The translations under genes and the position numbers were made by a program. DNA of 64,000 bases, taken from Eubacteriaceae bacterium. GTDB taxonomy: Bacteria; Bacillota; Clostridia; Lachnospirales; Lachnospiraceae. Within the stretch, counting starts at the first letter, position 1, and each line of letters starts with the position of its first letter. A model generated the notes under the pieces. That model saw only the letters and a list, made by a program, of their open reading frames with translations, made no database searches and had not been told where the DNA came from. The stretch spans positions 125,495-189,494 of the forward strand of contig CABIWJ010000006.1 in assembly GCA_902362455.1 (NCBI GenBank), written 5' to 3'. Below are positions 35,786 through 45,930 of the stretch, one piece after another.

Positions 35786-38047
35786 ATGAGTGATCAGAAT
35801 GTAAAAGCAGCACAAAAATATTTAAATGCGATGTTTGGTGGACATAAGGATTGGGTAAAACTGGATGAAGATGGAAAGACCGGAACAGCCGTGATGCAGG
35901 GAATCATTCGTGCATTTCAGATTCAGAATGGAATCTCAACGATTACAGGAACGGTTGGACCACTTACTATTAATACCATGAAGAAGTTAGCCATTATTAC
36001 AAAAATGGATCCGAATGATACTCCGCAGGTTAATGTATGCTTGATTCAGTGTGCTCTGTTTTGCAAAGGATATGCTGCTGGAGGAATTACTGGAATTTAT
36101 TATACATCAGGAGTAAATGCAGTTAAAAAGATGCAGGAAAATGCAGGACTGGAAGTTACGGGCAAAATTGATTGGAAAGTTTGGTCTGGATTGTTATCCC
36201 TAAACTGGTTTACAAAGGTTTCTGGTGGGGATTCCAATATTGTTCTTATTCAACAGCAATTAAATAGTGACTGGTCAGATGTTATTGGTGTTGGACCTTG
36301 TGATGGAATTGCCTCAAGACAGACAATTTTGTCTTTAGTTGGTGCATTGCAGGCGGCTGAAGGAGTTACAACTGAATTAATTACAGATTTGAATTCAGTT
36401 AATTTTGGCGATGCAACAACAAATGCGTTTCCGGGTACATTACAGAACGGACAGAACTCGACGAAATATGTTCCATTTAATAAGATTGCTCAATACGGAC
36501 TATATTTTAACGGATATAATCCGGGAAGATTCGATGGTGTGTTTGATTCGACTACAGAGTCAAAGGTGTCAGAATTTCAGGAGTTTTATGGTCTGACAGG
36601 AATTGGACTTGTAACAAAAGGAAAAGTAAATGTTTCTACTATGAAATCATTGCTTACGAGTAAAGGCGATACAAACAGGGCAGCAAAAGCGTGTGACTGT
36701 GCAACAGTATTAAATAAACAACAGGCATTAGATATAAAAAATGCAGGGTATACTCATGTAGGACGTTATCTGACAGGTTCTGTTGGAAAAGAACATACAC
36801 CGAAATATTTGACATCAACAGAAGTGAAAAACATTGAAAATGCAGGATTATCGGTATTCCCGATATATCAGGATGGAGGATATGAATTAAACTATTTTAA
36901 GGATCCGTCCCAGGGAAGTGTTGATGCACAGACAGCAATTTTAGCAGCCGAGAGAATCGGTATACCAAGTGGAACGACTATATACTTTGCAGTGGATTTT
37001 GATTGTTATTCATATCAGATTGATACATTTATTATACCTTATTTTGAACAGATTCACATGATCTTTTTCAGTTCGACAAATGATAAAAATTATAAAGTCG
37101 GCATTTATGCACCAAGATATGTATGTACTAAAGTTTATGAAGCAGGATTGGCAAGTAAATCATTTGTGGCAGATATGTCAACTGGATTTAGCTGTAATTT
37201 GGGATATTCGATGCCGAAGAACTGGGCATTTGATCAATTTTGTGAGTTGAACTCATTTTCTTCATCACCTTCGTTCCCACTGGATAAAGATGCATATTCA
37301 GGGAGAGATACTGGATTTAAAAAGTTCGATGCCGTATCGACAAAAACAGATGAGGAAATAGCGCAAGAAAATCTTCGGGCAAAGGTAAAAATAGCACGAA
37401 ATCAATATGTCTATAATGTAATGGAGCCGCTTGGTTATCTGAATAAAATTATGGATGTGGGTGTGGAGTATGATAAGGAAATTTCACTGGGAACAATGAT
37501 GAGTCCTCAAGGAGCAATTGATATTTCTACTAAAATATCCACATCGCTTGAAAGTTCAACTGGTAAAATTTATAATATAAAAGTGGATATAGGAAATGAT
37601 GGAGAATTGACACAAACTTGCAAAAATCAAATTATGGAGATTTCATCAAATTTATCAGATACAGGTATAGAGGGAGCAGATAACTTTGGAAATACGATAG
37701 AAAAAATTGCTTTATCGGTTAAATCTGGTAATATTGCTTTTGAAATAAATAATGTTTTTGCCAATAGTGTAGAGTTTTCCATTGTATTTAGTACATCAGA
37801 TTTGCTGCCAGAAGAGGAAAAAGAGTGGACAATATCGGTTGCTTTGATTTTTACAATGACATTAAATTCTAATAGTGGTCTTGAATTTAATGTTGTAGAA
37901 TTCACAAAAGAGCATAGTAATATACTGGCAGGAGCCGTAATATTAGTTCTTGCGGGTGCATTAGTTGTAAATGCAATTCCGTCAATTATTGCTTTATTTT
38001 CAGCTGGAGCAGGTACTGTTTTTGGTTTGTTGATTCAAGCGCTGTAA
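35786..38047 (+). CDS. Peptidoglycan-binding / DUF1906 glycoside-hydrolase-like protein with hydrophobic C-terminus
   Basis: A 753-aa protein. Three peptidoglycan-binding_1-like repeats (about 1-75, 82-140, 227-292) precede a DUF1906 (Rv2525c-like) domain at about 302-515, with YTHVGRYLTGS, IFPIYQ-like AGLSVFPIYQDGG and IYFAVDFDCY where the barrel acidic residues sit. The C-terminal 230 residues are unlike known wall enzymes and end in a long hydrophobic helix pair (about 714-753). No signal peptide is visible. ATG 35786 is used because AGGAGG (35772-35777) is 8 nt upstream; GTG 35780 is too close. A wall-targeted effector or lysin-like protein is possible. AT-rich compared with the ICE backbone. 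Confidence 0.75.
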   Translation: MSDQNVKAAQKYLNAMFGGHKDWVKLDEDGKTGTAVMQGIIRAFQIQNGISTITGTVGPLTINTMKKLAIITKMDPNDTPQVNVCLIQCALFCKGYAAGGITGIYYTSGVNAVKKMQENAGLEVTGKIDWKVWSGLLSLNWFTKVSGGDSNIVLIQQQLNSDWSDVIGVGPCDGIASRQTILSLVGALQAAEGVTTELITDLNSVNFGDATTNAFPGTLQNGQNSTKYVPFNKIAQYGLYFNGYNPGRFDGVFDSTTESKVSEFQEFYGLTGIGLVTKGKVNVSTMKSLLTSKGDTNRAAKACDCATVLNKQQALDIKNAGYTHVGRYLTGSVGKEHTPKYLTSTEVKNIENAGLSVFPIYQDGGYELNYFKDPSQGSVDAQTAILAAERIGIPSGTTIYFAVDFDCYSYQIDTFIIPYFEQIHMIFFSSTNDKNYKVGIYAPRYVCTKVYEAGLASKSFVADMSTGFSCNLGYSMPKNWAFDQFCELNSFSSSPSFPLDKDAYSGRDTGFKKFDAVSTKTDEEIAQENLRAKVKIARNQYVYNVMEPLGYLNKIMDVGVEYDKEISLGTMMSPQGAIDISTKISTSLESSTGKIYNIKVDIGNDGELTQTCKNQIMEISSNLSDTGIEGADNFGNTIEKIALSVKSGNIAFEINNVFANSVEFSIVFSTSDLLPEEEKEWTISVALIFTMTLNSNSGLEFNVVEFTKEHSNILAGAVILVLAGALVVNAIPSIIALFSAGAGTVFGLLIQAL

Positions 38048-38073
38048 ATTGTAAAAGAATAAAAGAGACAATG

Positions 38074-38108
38074 GCCAGAGGTTCGATTTTATAAAGAGGA
38101 CCTCTGGC
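38074..38108 (+). promoter_or_regulatory. Hairpin in the leader of the YcxB-like gene
   Basis: GCCAGAGGT (38074-38082) pairs perfectly with ACCTCTGGC (38100-38108) around 17 nt, 20 bp before the next start. No U-run, so it may modulate rather than end transcription between the two genes. Confidence 0.45.
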
Positions 38109-38127
38109 AAAAGGGGGATTAAGAAGA

Positions 38128-38688
38128 ATGCATATTAAATCAATTGTGTCAGATGAGGATAGGGAAGAATTAGAAAGAATGCTTTCGCTTGGGTTTATAA
38201 TTCCTAATCAATTATTTAAAACAAGACAGAAAAGTAGAATGATTATCTATATTTTTACACCTGTAGAATTTTTACTGTCGATTAATTGTTATCTGTCGGA
38301 AAGTTATTTGATGTTTGGAATAGGGATTGGAACTTGTGTGGCTTGTGTGGCTTGGATTATTTGGTATCAAATGATTGGTAAAAATTTTGAAAAAAATGTT
38401 CATGAATTTGTCTGGGGTAGATCAGGATATGAAACGGTGGATATCGATGAAAACGCAATTAAAATAGATGAAGATCAAATTTATGAATTTAAAAATATTG
38501 ATAGAATGTTCTTATATAAAAACTTCTTTTTTTTCATAACAAATGAAAAGAAAATATTTATATTTAAAACGACAGATATGGAGTCGGATGAACTTATAAA
38601 AATTATTAAAACAACAGGGATTTTATTTGAAAAAAAAGAAAAACCATTTAATATTTATAAGTATTGTAAAAAAGGAAAAAGTTTTTAA
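38128..38688 (+). CDS. YcxB-like two-span membrane protein, candidate immunity partner
   Basis: A 186-aa protein with two membrane spans (about 41-58 and 63-84), then a cytoplasmic domain with YETVDIDENAIKIDEDQIYEF and IDRMFLYKNFFFFITN, the pattern of YcxB-like domains. It is very AT-rich, like the gene 80 bp upstream, and the two are isolated by a terminator downstream. Small YcxB-like membrane proteins often follow toxin genes, so it may protect against the DUF1906 protein; this is inference from position only. Confidence 0.6.
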   Translation: MHIKSIVSDEDREELERMLSLGFIIPNQLFKTRQKSRMIIYIFTPVEFLLSINCYLSESYLMFGIGIGTCVACVAWIIWYQMIGKNFEKNVHEFVWGRSGYETVDIDENAIKIDEDQIYEFKNIDRMFLYKNFFFFITNEKKIFIFKTTDMESDELIKIIKTTGILFEKKEKPFNIYKYCKKGKSF

Positions 38689-38742
38689 AAATAAGCAGAG
38701 GATGGTGGATTTATCATCCTTTTAGAGAAGAGCATGTATTTT

Positions 38743-38775
38743 AAAGGGAATCTGGTTTTGCAGGTTCCCTTTTTG
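38743..38775 (+). terminator. Rho-independent terminator
   Basis: GGGAATCTG (38746-38754) pairs with CAGGTTCCC (38761-38769) with one G-U pair, followed by TTTTT. Ends the DUF1906/YcxB-like unit. The remaining gap to 39071 is AT-rich with no gene seen. Confidence 0.8.
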
Positions 38776-39004
38776 CCATCAAAAACGTTGATGTTTTATC
38801 AAATGACGCTAAAAATAAAAAGAATAATGCAGGGGGTGACATTATTAGTTATCGCTGTAATATTTGGATAAAATATAAATAAATTATAAAATGGCGACAG
38901 TTTTTTCTTGTTCAAGTGTTTATTATATAGAGGACAAAATAAGACAGCAAAGGAAGTGGTGCTGTTGCATCGGAAAAATGACACAAAATTAGTGATGTCC
39001 ATTC

Positions 39005-39034
39005 GGGAAAAGAATTGAAGGGGATTCTTTTCCC
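39005..39034 (+). promoter_or_regulatory. Perfect 11-bp hairpin in the leader of the LytTR regulator
   Basis: GGGAAAAGAAT (39005-39015) pairs with ATTCTTTTCCC (39024-39034) around an 8-nt loop, 38 bp before the start codon. It may act as an attenuator; no long U-run follows. Confidence 0.5.
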
Positions 39035-39071
39035 CATTTGTCGTGTTACGAAAGACTGAGGGTAAGAAAAT

Positions 39072-39785
39072 ATGCTAGAACTTGCAATCTGTGATGATGA
39101 CATCATCCTATGTAATTGGTTAGAACAGAAGCTGCTCCATTATGGGAAAGCGAATGACTGTCAGATATCTATAGAAATATACTATTCTGCGGAGCAGCTT
39201 CTTAACAGGCTGGAAGAAGAATCCTACGATATGTTATTCCTTGATATTTGTCTGGAACATGAGAATGGAATTGATATCGGAACGGAGATACGAAAGAAAA
39301 ATTATGGAAAAGAACTGCGGATTACCTATATTTCAACATATCAGGAATATGCTATGAAATTATTCCGTATTCATCCATTTGATTTTCTTGTAAAGCCAAT
39401 CCGAGAGGAAGAACTTTTCCGGGTGATAGGTGAATTACGGGAACTGTTAAAAGAACGGAAGAAAATATTTGAATATACGGATACAAAAGGAATCCACAAG
39501 ATTTCTTATGACAAGATCCTGTATTTTTATAGTCTGGGAAAAAGAGTACATATCGTGACATCGGAAAAAGAATATGAATATCGAGGAAAATTAAAGGATG
39601 TAGCGGATGTAACAGAAGAATATTTCTTACTGATTCACAAGTCCTATCTCATCAATATGGAACACGTGGAGCATTACGAATATGACAACGTGGTTATGAA
39701 AGACAAGACACGTCTCAGTATCAGTAAAGCAAATCGCAAGAAGGTCAGGGAAAGACTATTACAAACGGAGAAGAAAAGATTATGA
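39072..39785 (+). CDS. LytTR-family response regulator (AgrA-like)
   Basis: A 237-aa regulator. The receiver domain has D8-D10 and phosphorylation site D58 (LFLDICL), then a KP motif in DFLVKPIREEEL. The C-terminal LytTR DNA-binding domain spans about 130-235 (YFLLIHKSYLINMEHV is its conserved core). AgrA-like regulators answer peptide pheromones. Its partner kinase overlaps by 4 bp but is truncated after about 95 codons, so the system may be orphaned here. Confidence 0.9.
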   Translation: MLELAICDDDIILCNWLEQKLLHYGKANDCQISIEIYYSAEQLLNRLEEESYDMLFLDICLEHENGIDIGTEIRKKNYGKELRITYISTYQEYAMKLFRIHPFDFLVKPIREEELFRVIGELRELLKERKKIFEYTDTKGIHKISYDKILYFYSLGKRVHIVTSEKEYEYRGKLKDVADVTEEYFLLIHKSYLINMEHVEHYEYDNVVMKDKTRLSISKANRKKVRERLLQTEKKRL

Positions 39786-40117
39786 ATATCCATTTGATCA
39801 CTTATCTGACAAGTAAATTATTCTGGATTTATACTGTGTTCCGTTACAATACCATCCTGTATCCAAAAAATGAGGATACACAAAAGCTATTTGCATATTT
39901 TTGTGCATATCTGCTTTCATGCTGGGGAAGCATGCAGTGGGGAACGATGTACGGAGATCTGATCTTTGAGCTGATAGCTCTGTTAATTATAACAGTGGCA
40001 TATCAGGCAGACTGGCAACATCATGTCTGGAATACACTTATGGTATATATTATGGGAATTTTATGTGATGACCAGTGGTACAGATCCGAAAGGAAATCAG
40101 ATCAGCTACGTTTATGA
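39782..40117 (+). pseudogene. Truncated GHKL/AgrC-like sensor kinase, N-terminal fragment
   Basis: The first 95 or so codons look like the membrane region of an AgrC-like kinase (at least three spans, e.g. LFAYFCAYLLSCWGSMQW and LIFELIALLIITVAY), then the kinase-like sequence stops near IMGILCDD and the frame runs into unrelated DNA to a stop at 40117. From about 40068 a different frame encodes RHS repeats. No dimerisation or ATPase domain remains. The join suggests a deletion or recombination fused this gene to the inside of an rhs gene. Confidence 0.75.
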
Positions 40118-43100
40118 TAAGAATTATCAGCAGGTCAAAGCAACCGATGCAAAAGGAAATACAATTACTTATAAGTATGACAGCATGGGACGTGTCATAG
40201 AAGAGAGTAATAAAGATTTTGGAACAAAGCTCTATGAATATGACAAAGCAGGAAATCTGAAAAAATATACCGATGGAAATGGAAATGCAACCGTATCCAA
40301 GTTTGATTCTCTTGGACAGGTGCTTCAGTCCAAAGATGCAGTTGGTAATATAACCAAATATGAATATGACGCATTAGGAAATGAAACCAAGATTACTTAT
40401 GGAGATGGAAGCAGCCATTCCAAGGAATATGATAACTGCGGAAGACTCGCTAAAGAGACAGATGAATTAGGTGCAGTTACCACTTATACTTATGATGCGG
40501 CAGACAATCTGGTATCAAAATCAGATGACAGTGGAAGAACCTGGACTTATACCTACGATAATACAGGAAACCGCTTAAGTGAAACCAACCCAGAAGGTGG
40601 AACTACCACATATACTTATGATAAAGCAGGAAATCTGGTATCTTCTACCGATGAAGAGGGAAGAACAGATACTTATGCTTACGACAAGGCAGGAAATCTG
40701 ACTACATCCAAAGATGCCCTTGGATATACCGTATCCATGAAGTATGACTTAAATGGAAATCTGGTATCCTCTACCGATGAAAATGGAAATACCAGTACCA
40801 TGACTTACGATGGTAATGGAAACATGACATCGGTAAGCGATGCAAAGGGCAACATTACAGCAATGAAATATGATTCCACCGACAATCTGGAACAGACGGT
40901 GGATGCCCTGAAAGGAAAGACCACTTACGAATACGATTCACAGGGCAACAGCACAAAGATGACAGATGCCCTCGGCAATGCGTATAGTTATGTGTATGAT
41001 AAAGAGGGAAATAACACATCCATAATACTGCCGACAGGGGACAAGGTGCTGATGGAGTACGATGCCATCGGACAGCTTGTAAAATGTACGGATGCACAGG
41101 GACTCGTAATTACCTATCAATATGACGGAGCAGGCAACCTGATCCATTCCTCCGACAATGGTGGAAACAGTATGGATTATACTTATGATGGTGCCGGAAA
41201 TGTACTGACACAGACCGATGAACTCGGCCGGACAGCAACCTATCAGTACGATCAGTATGGCAGACTCCTGAAACTTACTGAAGCAGACGGAAGTACCACA
41301 TCTTATGGGTATGATGTTATGGACCGTATTACAGCGGTAACGGATGCAGAAGGACATAGAACCACCTTTACTTACGATAAAGTTGGCAACCAGTTATCTA
41401 TGACAGAAGAAGACGAAGCCACTTACCAGTACGCATATGATAAGAAAGACCGGGTGATCTCCCAGACAAATCCTCTCGGAGCATCTAGTACCTTTAAATA
41501 TGACGGAAATGATAATGTGACGGAAGCGGCGGATGAAAACGGTACAGTCACCAAATATGCTTACGATAAAAACGATAATCTCGTATCCCAGACCGATGGA
41601 AATGGAAATACGACAACCTACCAGTATGATGAACTGGACCGCAAAATTGGAGAGACATCTCCATTAAAAGAAACCAATGAATACCGCTATGATGCCATTG
41701 GTAATCTTACCAAATCGAAAGATCCGATGGGACTTATTACGGAATACAAATATGACAGCTTAAGTAATCTGACAGAACAGATTTCTCCAAAGGGAGCAGT
41801 TACCAAATATGATTACGACAAGCATGGCAATGTCATTTCTGTAACGGATGCAAAGGGAAATGAGACACAGTACAGTGTTGACCTGAATGACAATGTCACA
41901 AAGATGACACAGGCGAATGGCGGAGAGTATACCTACAGTTATGATAAAGCCGGACGTCTGAAGAGTATGACCAGTCCACTGGGTTATACTAAAAATTTCT
42001 CTTATGATAAAGTGGACAATGTGGTAAAAGAAAGCGACAGCTTAAAGAGTACCACCACTTATACTTACGATAAGCTCCATAACATGAAGTCTTCTACCAA
42101 TGCACTGGATGGAACAACCAGCTTTTCTTATGATAAGTATGGCAATCTGGTGAAGGAGACAGATCCACTTGGACGGAGCAATACCTACAGTTATGACATG
42201 GCAGGCCAGATGACTTCTGCAGCTGATCCGCTTGGTAAGATAACTGCTTATACTTACGACCCGGCAGGAAATATTACTGAGATCACCAAACCGGGTGGAA
42301 GAAAGACCAGCTATGGATATGATAAGAATTATAATGTTACATCTGTAACAGACCCGATGGGCTATGTTGCAAAGACAGTCTACGATAAAGACAACCGTGT
42401 AACAGAAGAGACCGATGCACTGGGGCAGAAGGAATCCTATACCTATGATAAGGACAGCAGGGTAACTTCTATTACAGACAAGCGTGGATTCACAACGGGA
42501 TTTGATTACGATGCACATGGTAATATTCAGGTTGTTACAGATAAGACCGGATTAAAGAGCCATCTGGAATATGACAAGAATGACAATCTGACAAAAGTAA
42601 CCGATGCCCTTGGCGGTGTAACAACTTACGGTTACGACAACATGGATAACCTGGTGACCTTCACCAATGCAGCAAATAAGACAACGAATTATACTTATGA
42701 TTTGGAAGGCAACCTGACATCCATCAAAGATCCGGCAGGAAGAACAGAGAAATTCGACTATGATGAAAAAGGCAGACTGACCGGACATACACAGGCAAGC
42801 GGCAAGAAAACCACGTATGATTACGACAAACTGAATGACCTGTTGGAGAAATCATATCAGGACGCAAAAGGCGAGAAATCCGAAAAGGACGTGACCTACG
42901 CATATAACAGCGCCGGGGAACGGGTATCCATGAAGGATCAGACTGGTAAGAGCAGTTACGAATACGATGCGCTCGGAAGAATCACAAAAGTAACAAGCGG
43001 TTCGAAAAAAGATGTCAGCTACGTCTATGATGATGCAGATAATCTGCAGGCAATCGTATACCCGGATGGTACAAAGGTCAGCTATGAATATGACTTAAAT

Positions 43101-45854
43101 GATAATCTGGTAAAACTGACAGACCGTAATGGAAAAGTAACCACCTACAAGCATGATGCACTGAATCGTGTGACAGAAGTCATTAGAAGCAATGGAACAA
43201 AGACGGAAGTATCTTACGATGCAGAAGATCATATCACAAAGATTGTGAATACCTGTGGTTCCTGCGGCAAGGTAATCAGCACTTATGAGTACAAGTACAA
43301 TGATCAGGGATATGTAGTCAGCGAGACAGCGACCGAACTGGAAGCCGGAACAAGAAAGGCACCAAGCTGGGAAGACTGGTACAACTGGGGCGACACACAG
43401 AAAGAGACAGACAAAGCAGACTGTGAGCATCAGGAAAAAGAGATCCAGACGACTCGTACCTATGAATACGATGACAACTGGGAACTGACGCGCTGTACAG
43501 AAAAAGCAGAGGGCGGTAAAAAGACAGTCCATAATTATACTTATGACAAGATTGGAAACCGGACCTCTTACGAGAAGATCGAAGATGGTGTCAGCAAAGC
43601 AAAATATAACTACAAGTACAACGATTCCAACCAGCTCATCAAACGCACGAATGCAAAAATCTGGGGCGATCCGGGAACAACCTACAGCTATGATAAAGAT
43701 GGCAATCTGATCCAGGAATGTGATAAGACAAACAGTGCAGATCCGGTCACTTATGAATACACAGCTGAGAATCGACTGGCAGTCGTAAAACAGGGTGGAA
43801 CAGTCCTGATGGCAGCCATGTATGATGGAGATAACAACCGGGTATTCGAACTGGATAACACCTATAAATGGGAAGACTGCTATGGCGATGAAGTCCTGAT
43901 CCCGGAGAACCAGCGTACAGAAGATGGTGACAGTCCGAAAGAACAGCTTGCATCTCTGGTAAAAGGTGGTTCAAATGCTAAAGGTTATACACTGACAGAG
44001 TATATCAACGATATCAATCGTGAAAATACAGAAGTCCTTGCAGAGTATGGATCAGACGAGAAAGTACGTCAGGCTTATACTTATGGAGAAAGTGGAATCG
44101 GAGAACGGGTAAGCGTTGATAAATCGAAAGAAAGCAGTTATTATTTATATGACGGAAGAAACAGCGTGACCGGAATCCTGACCGAAACAGCTAATCTGAC
44201 GAACAGCTATCAGTATGATCCATACGGAAACCTTACATCAGGAACCGCAGATGGAGTCAATTATTATGGCTACAACGGGGAGTCCACAAATGTAAAAACA
44301 GGACTTCAGTATCTGCGGGCAAGATACTATGACGCAGAGAACGGAACCTTTACAACTGAAGATAGTGACCTTGGAACGACAGAAAATCCATTAACCAGAA
44401 ATCGCTATGACTATACGACCAATAATCCGTTGAATTACAGTGATCCAACAGGACATTCATTATGGAGCAGGATTAAGAGTACAGCTAAAAAAGCAGCAAA
44501 AGCAGTCAAGAGTGTCGGCAAGAAAATCGTTAATACTGCAAAAAAGGTAGTCAAAACAGTAGTAAATACAGCTAAGAAAGCGGCAAAAACTATTGTTAAT
44601 GCAGTAAAGGGTGCAGCAAAAACTGTAAAAAATGCGGTTACACATCCAAAAAAGACATATCAATCTGTGCGGAGTAGCGTGACGAATTCATACCGAAAAG
44701 TTGTATCAAGAGGTAGCAGTTTTGTCCGTTCGGTAAGTAATGGTGTTCAGAAAATTGGAAAAACTTATACATCTTTTAAATCCTATGTTTCAGAACGAAC
44801 ATCAGAAATTCGTTCTGAAGTAGTACGCCACATGTGTACCACAACGAATCGTATTACAGATCAGTTGGGCAAAGTAAACTGGAAAAATGTAGCGATTGGT
44901 GTAACAGCAATGGTAGTGTCCGGTGTTGTGGTTGCGGCAACAGGCGGTTTAGCAACTGGAGCAGTTCTGGCAGCATTGCCAGCAATGGGTGGATTAGGAA
45001 CTGCGATGGTTTCAGGAGCTGTAGCAGGTGCAATTGGTGGTGCTTCTTATGGAGCAATAAGTTCTGGATTGTCAGGAAATAGTTTGAAGCAAGTTGCAAA
45101 AGATACCTTAACAGGCGGATTAACAGGAGCAATATCTGGAGGTGTTTTGGGTGGTCTTACTTATGGCGCCGGTAAAGCACTTAGTGCAGTGAAGGACTTG
45201 GTAAAAGGAAAATCTAGTTCAACTAAGCCGGGGCATATCACTGAAATGGCTACAAAAAAACTGGATTATACAAGTGAAAATGAAGCACCTTTATTAACAC
45301 AAACAGATCAATCTTCCGCTTCAAAGGTTACCGCAAGAAATAATTCCGCTTCTATATCGGACAATAATATTGAGTCAGTGGCTGCGGGGAATAATACTAC
45401 TAAGTCGACTACAGCATCAAAACAAGGAAATAATGTAAAAACAGCTACTACGAATACCGCTGAAAATAATGCTGAAGCAACATCGGGATACTATAAAGAT
45501 AATAATGGTAGATGGCATAGGAAAAATGGACAGTTTGCATCAAATGAAGAGGTTGGCATACCATCTAAGAAAACAAGTGCTAGTCATAATCATGGAAACT
45601 CTTTGGAAGATACAAGAACAAATTATGGATATGCATTAGTGGATAAAGATACTAATGAAATATTAAAATTTGGTGAAACATTGAATCCTGAAAAAAGATA
45701 TTCTCAAAAGTATCTAAATGAAAATAATGCGGTGATGAAAGTTATAGAAAGTGGAAGTAAGCGAGATATTCATATGTGGCAATATGATATGAACAAATAT
45801 TATGAATCAAAGTATGGAGAATTTCCACCATTATTAAAAAGTAAGGGATGGTGA
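40068..45854 (+). CDS. RHS/YD-repeat polymorphic toxin, 5'-truncated, GIY-YIG-like tip
   Basis: About 1930 residues in one frame. From the first codons the sequence is YD repeats of about 21 residues (TDPKGNQISYVYD, then about 60 copies) with no signal peptide or N-terminal secretion domain. The RHS core ends near 44360 (LQYLRARYYDAENG) and NNPLNYSDPTGHS (44421-44459). The variable tip then has a Lys/Ala-rich helix series, a glycine-rich hydrophobic segment (GVVVAATGGLATGAVLAALP), a GRWHRKNGQFAS motif, and a C-terminal domain with YGYALVDKDTNEILKFGET and EKRYSQ. This arrangement resembles GIY-YIG (URI) nuclease toxins. The start is uncertain: the frame is open from ATG 40023, inside the kinase fragment, and no good ribosome-binding site is seen at ATG 40068. 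Confidence 0.85.
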   Translation: MTSGTDPKGNQISYVYDKNYQQVKATDAKGNTITYKYDSMGRVIEESNKDFGTKLYEYDKAGNLKKYTDGNGNATVSKFDSLGQVLQSKDAVGNITKYEYDALGNETKITYGDGSSHSKEYDNCGRLAKETDELGAVTTYTYDAADNLVSKSDDSGRTWTYTYDNTGNRLSETNPEGGTTTYTYDKAGNLVSSTDEEGRTDTYAYDKAGNLTTSKDALGYTVSMKYDLNGNLVSSTDENGNTSTMTYDGNGNMTSVSDAKGNITAMKYDSTDNLEQTVDALKGKTTYEYDSQGNSTKMTDALGNAYSYVYDKEGNNTSIILPTGDKVLMEYDAIGQLVKCTDAQGLVITYQYDGAGNLIHSSDNGGNSMDYTYDGAGNVLTQTDELGRTATYQYDQYGRLLKLTEADGSTTSYGYDVMDRITAVTDAEGHRTTFTYDKVGNQLSMTEEDEATYQYAYDKKDRVISQTNPLGASSTFKYDGNDNVTEAADENGTVTKYAYDKNDNLVSQTDGNGNTTTYQYDELDRKIGETSPLKETNEYRYDAIGNLTKSKDPMGLITEYKYDSLSNLTEQISPKGAVTKYDYDKHGNVISVTDAKGNETQYSVDLNDNVTKMTQANGGEYTYSYDKAGRLKSMTSPLGYTKNFSYDKVDNVVKESDSLKSTTTYTYDKLHNMKSSTNALDGTTSFSYDKYGNLVKETDPLGRSNTYSYDMAGQMTSAADPLGKITAYTYDPAGNITEITKPGGRKTSYGYDKNYNVTSVTDPMGYVAKTVYDKDNRVTEETDALGQKESYTYDKDSRVTSITDKRGFTTGFDYDAHGNIQVVTDKTGLKSHLEYDKNDNLTKVTDALGGVTTYGYDNMDNLVTFTNAANKTTNYTYDLEGNLTSIKDPAGRTEKFDYDEKGRLTGHTQASGKKTTYDYDKLNDLLEKSYQDAKGEKSEKDVTYAYNSAGERVSMKDQTGKSSYEYDALGRITKVTSGSKKDVSYVYDDADNLQAIVYPDGTKVSYEYDLNDNLVKLTDRNGKVTTYKHDALNRVTEVIRSNGTKTEVSYDAEDHITKIVNTCGSCGKVISTYEYKYNDQGYVVSETATELEAGTRKAPSWEDWYNWGDTQKETDKADCEHQEKEIQTTRTYEYDDNWELTRCTEKAEGGKKTVHNYTYDKIGNRTSYEKIEDGVSKAKYNYKYNDSNQLIKRTNAKIWGDPGTTYSYDKDGNLIQECDKTNSADPVTYEYTAENRLAVVKQGGTVLMAAMYDGDNNRVFELDNTYKWEDCYGDEVLIPENQRTEDGDSPKEQLASLVKGGSNAKGYTLTEYINDINRENTEVLAEYGSDEKVRQAYTYGESGIGERVSVDKSKESSYYLYDGRNSVTGILTETANLTNSYQYDPYGNLTSGTADGVNYYGYNGESTNVKTGLQYLRARYYDAENGTFTTEDSDLGTTENPLTRNRYDYTTNNPLNYSDPTGHSLWSRIKSTAKKAAKAVKSVGKKIVNTAKKVVKTVVNTAKKAAKTIVNAVKGAAKTVKNAVTHPKKTYQSVRSSVTNSYRKVVSRGSSFVRSVSNGVQKIGKTYTSFKSYVSERTSEIRSEVVRHMCTTTNRITDQLGKVNWKNVAIGVTAMVVSGVVVAATGGLATGAVLAALPAMGGLGTAMVSGAVAGAIGGASYGAISSGLSGNSLKQVAKDTLTGGLTGAISGGVLGGLTYGAGKALSAVKDLVKGKSSSTKPGHITEMATKKLDYTSENEAPLLTQTDQSSASKVTARNNSASISDNNIESVAAGNNTTKSTTASKQGNNVKTATTNTAENNAEATSGYYKDNNGRWHRKNGQFASNEEVGIPSKKTSASHNHGNSLEDTRTNYGYALVDKDTNEILKFGETLNPEKRYSQKYLNENNAVMKVIESGSKRDIHMWQYDMNKYYESKYGEFPPLLKSKGW

Positions 45855-45930
45855 TGAAATAATAAATAAAAGTTTAATTAATGAAATTGTTTAGGTAGTT
45901 GGTAATGAATATAGAAGGAGGTTATAAGAA

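Noticed and set aside
40071..44460. Possible tandem-repeat DNA (63-bp period)
   Set aside because: The periodicity is the coding consequence of 21-residue YD repeats; copies are too diverged to be a separate DNA repeat feature.
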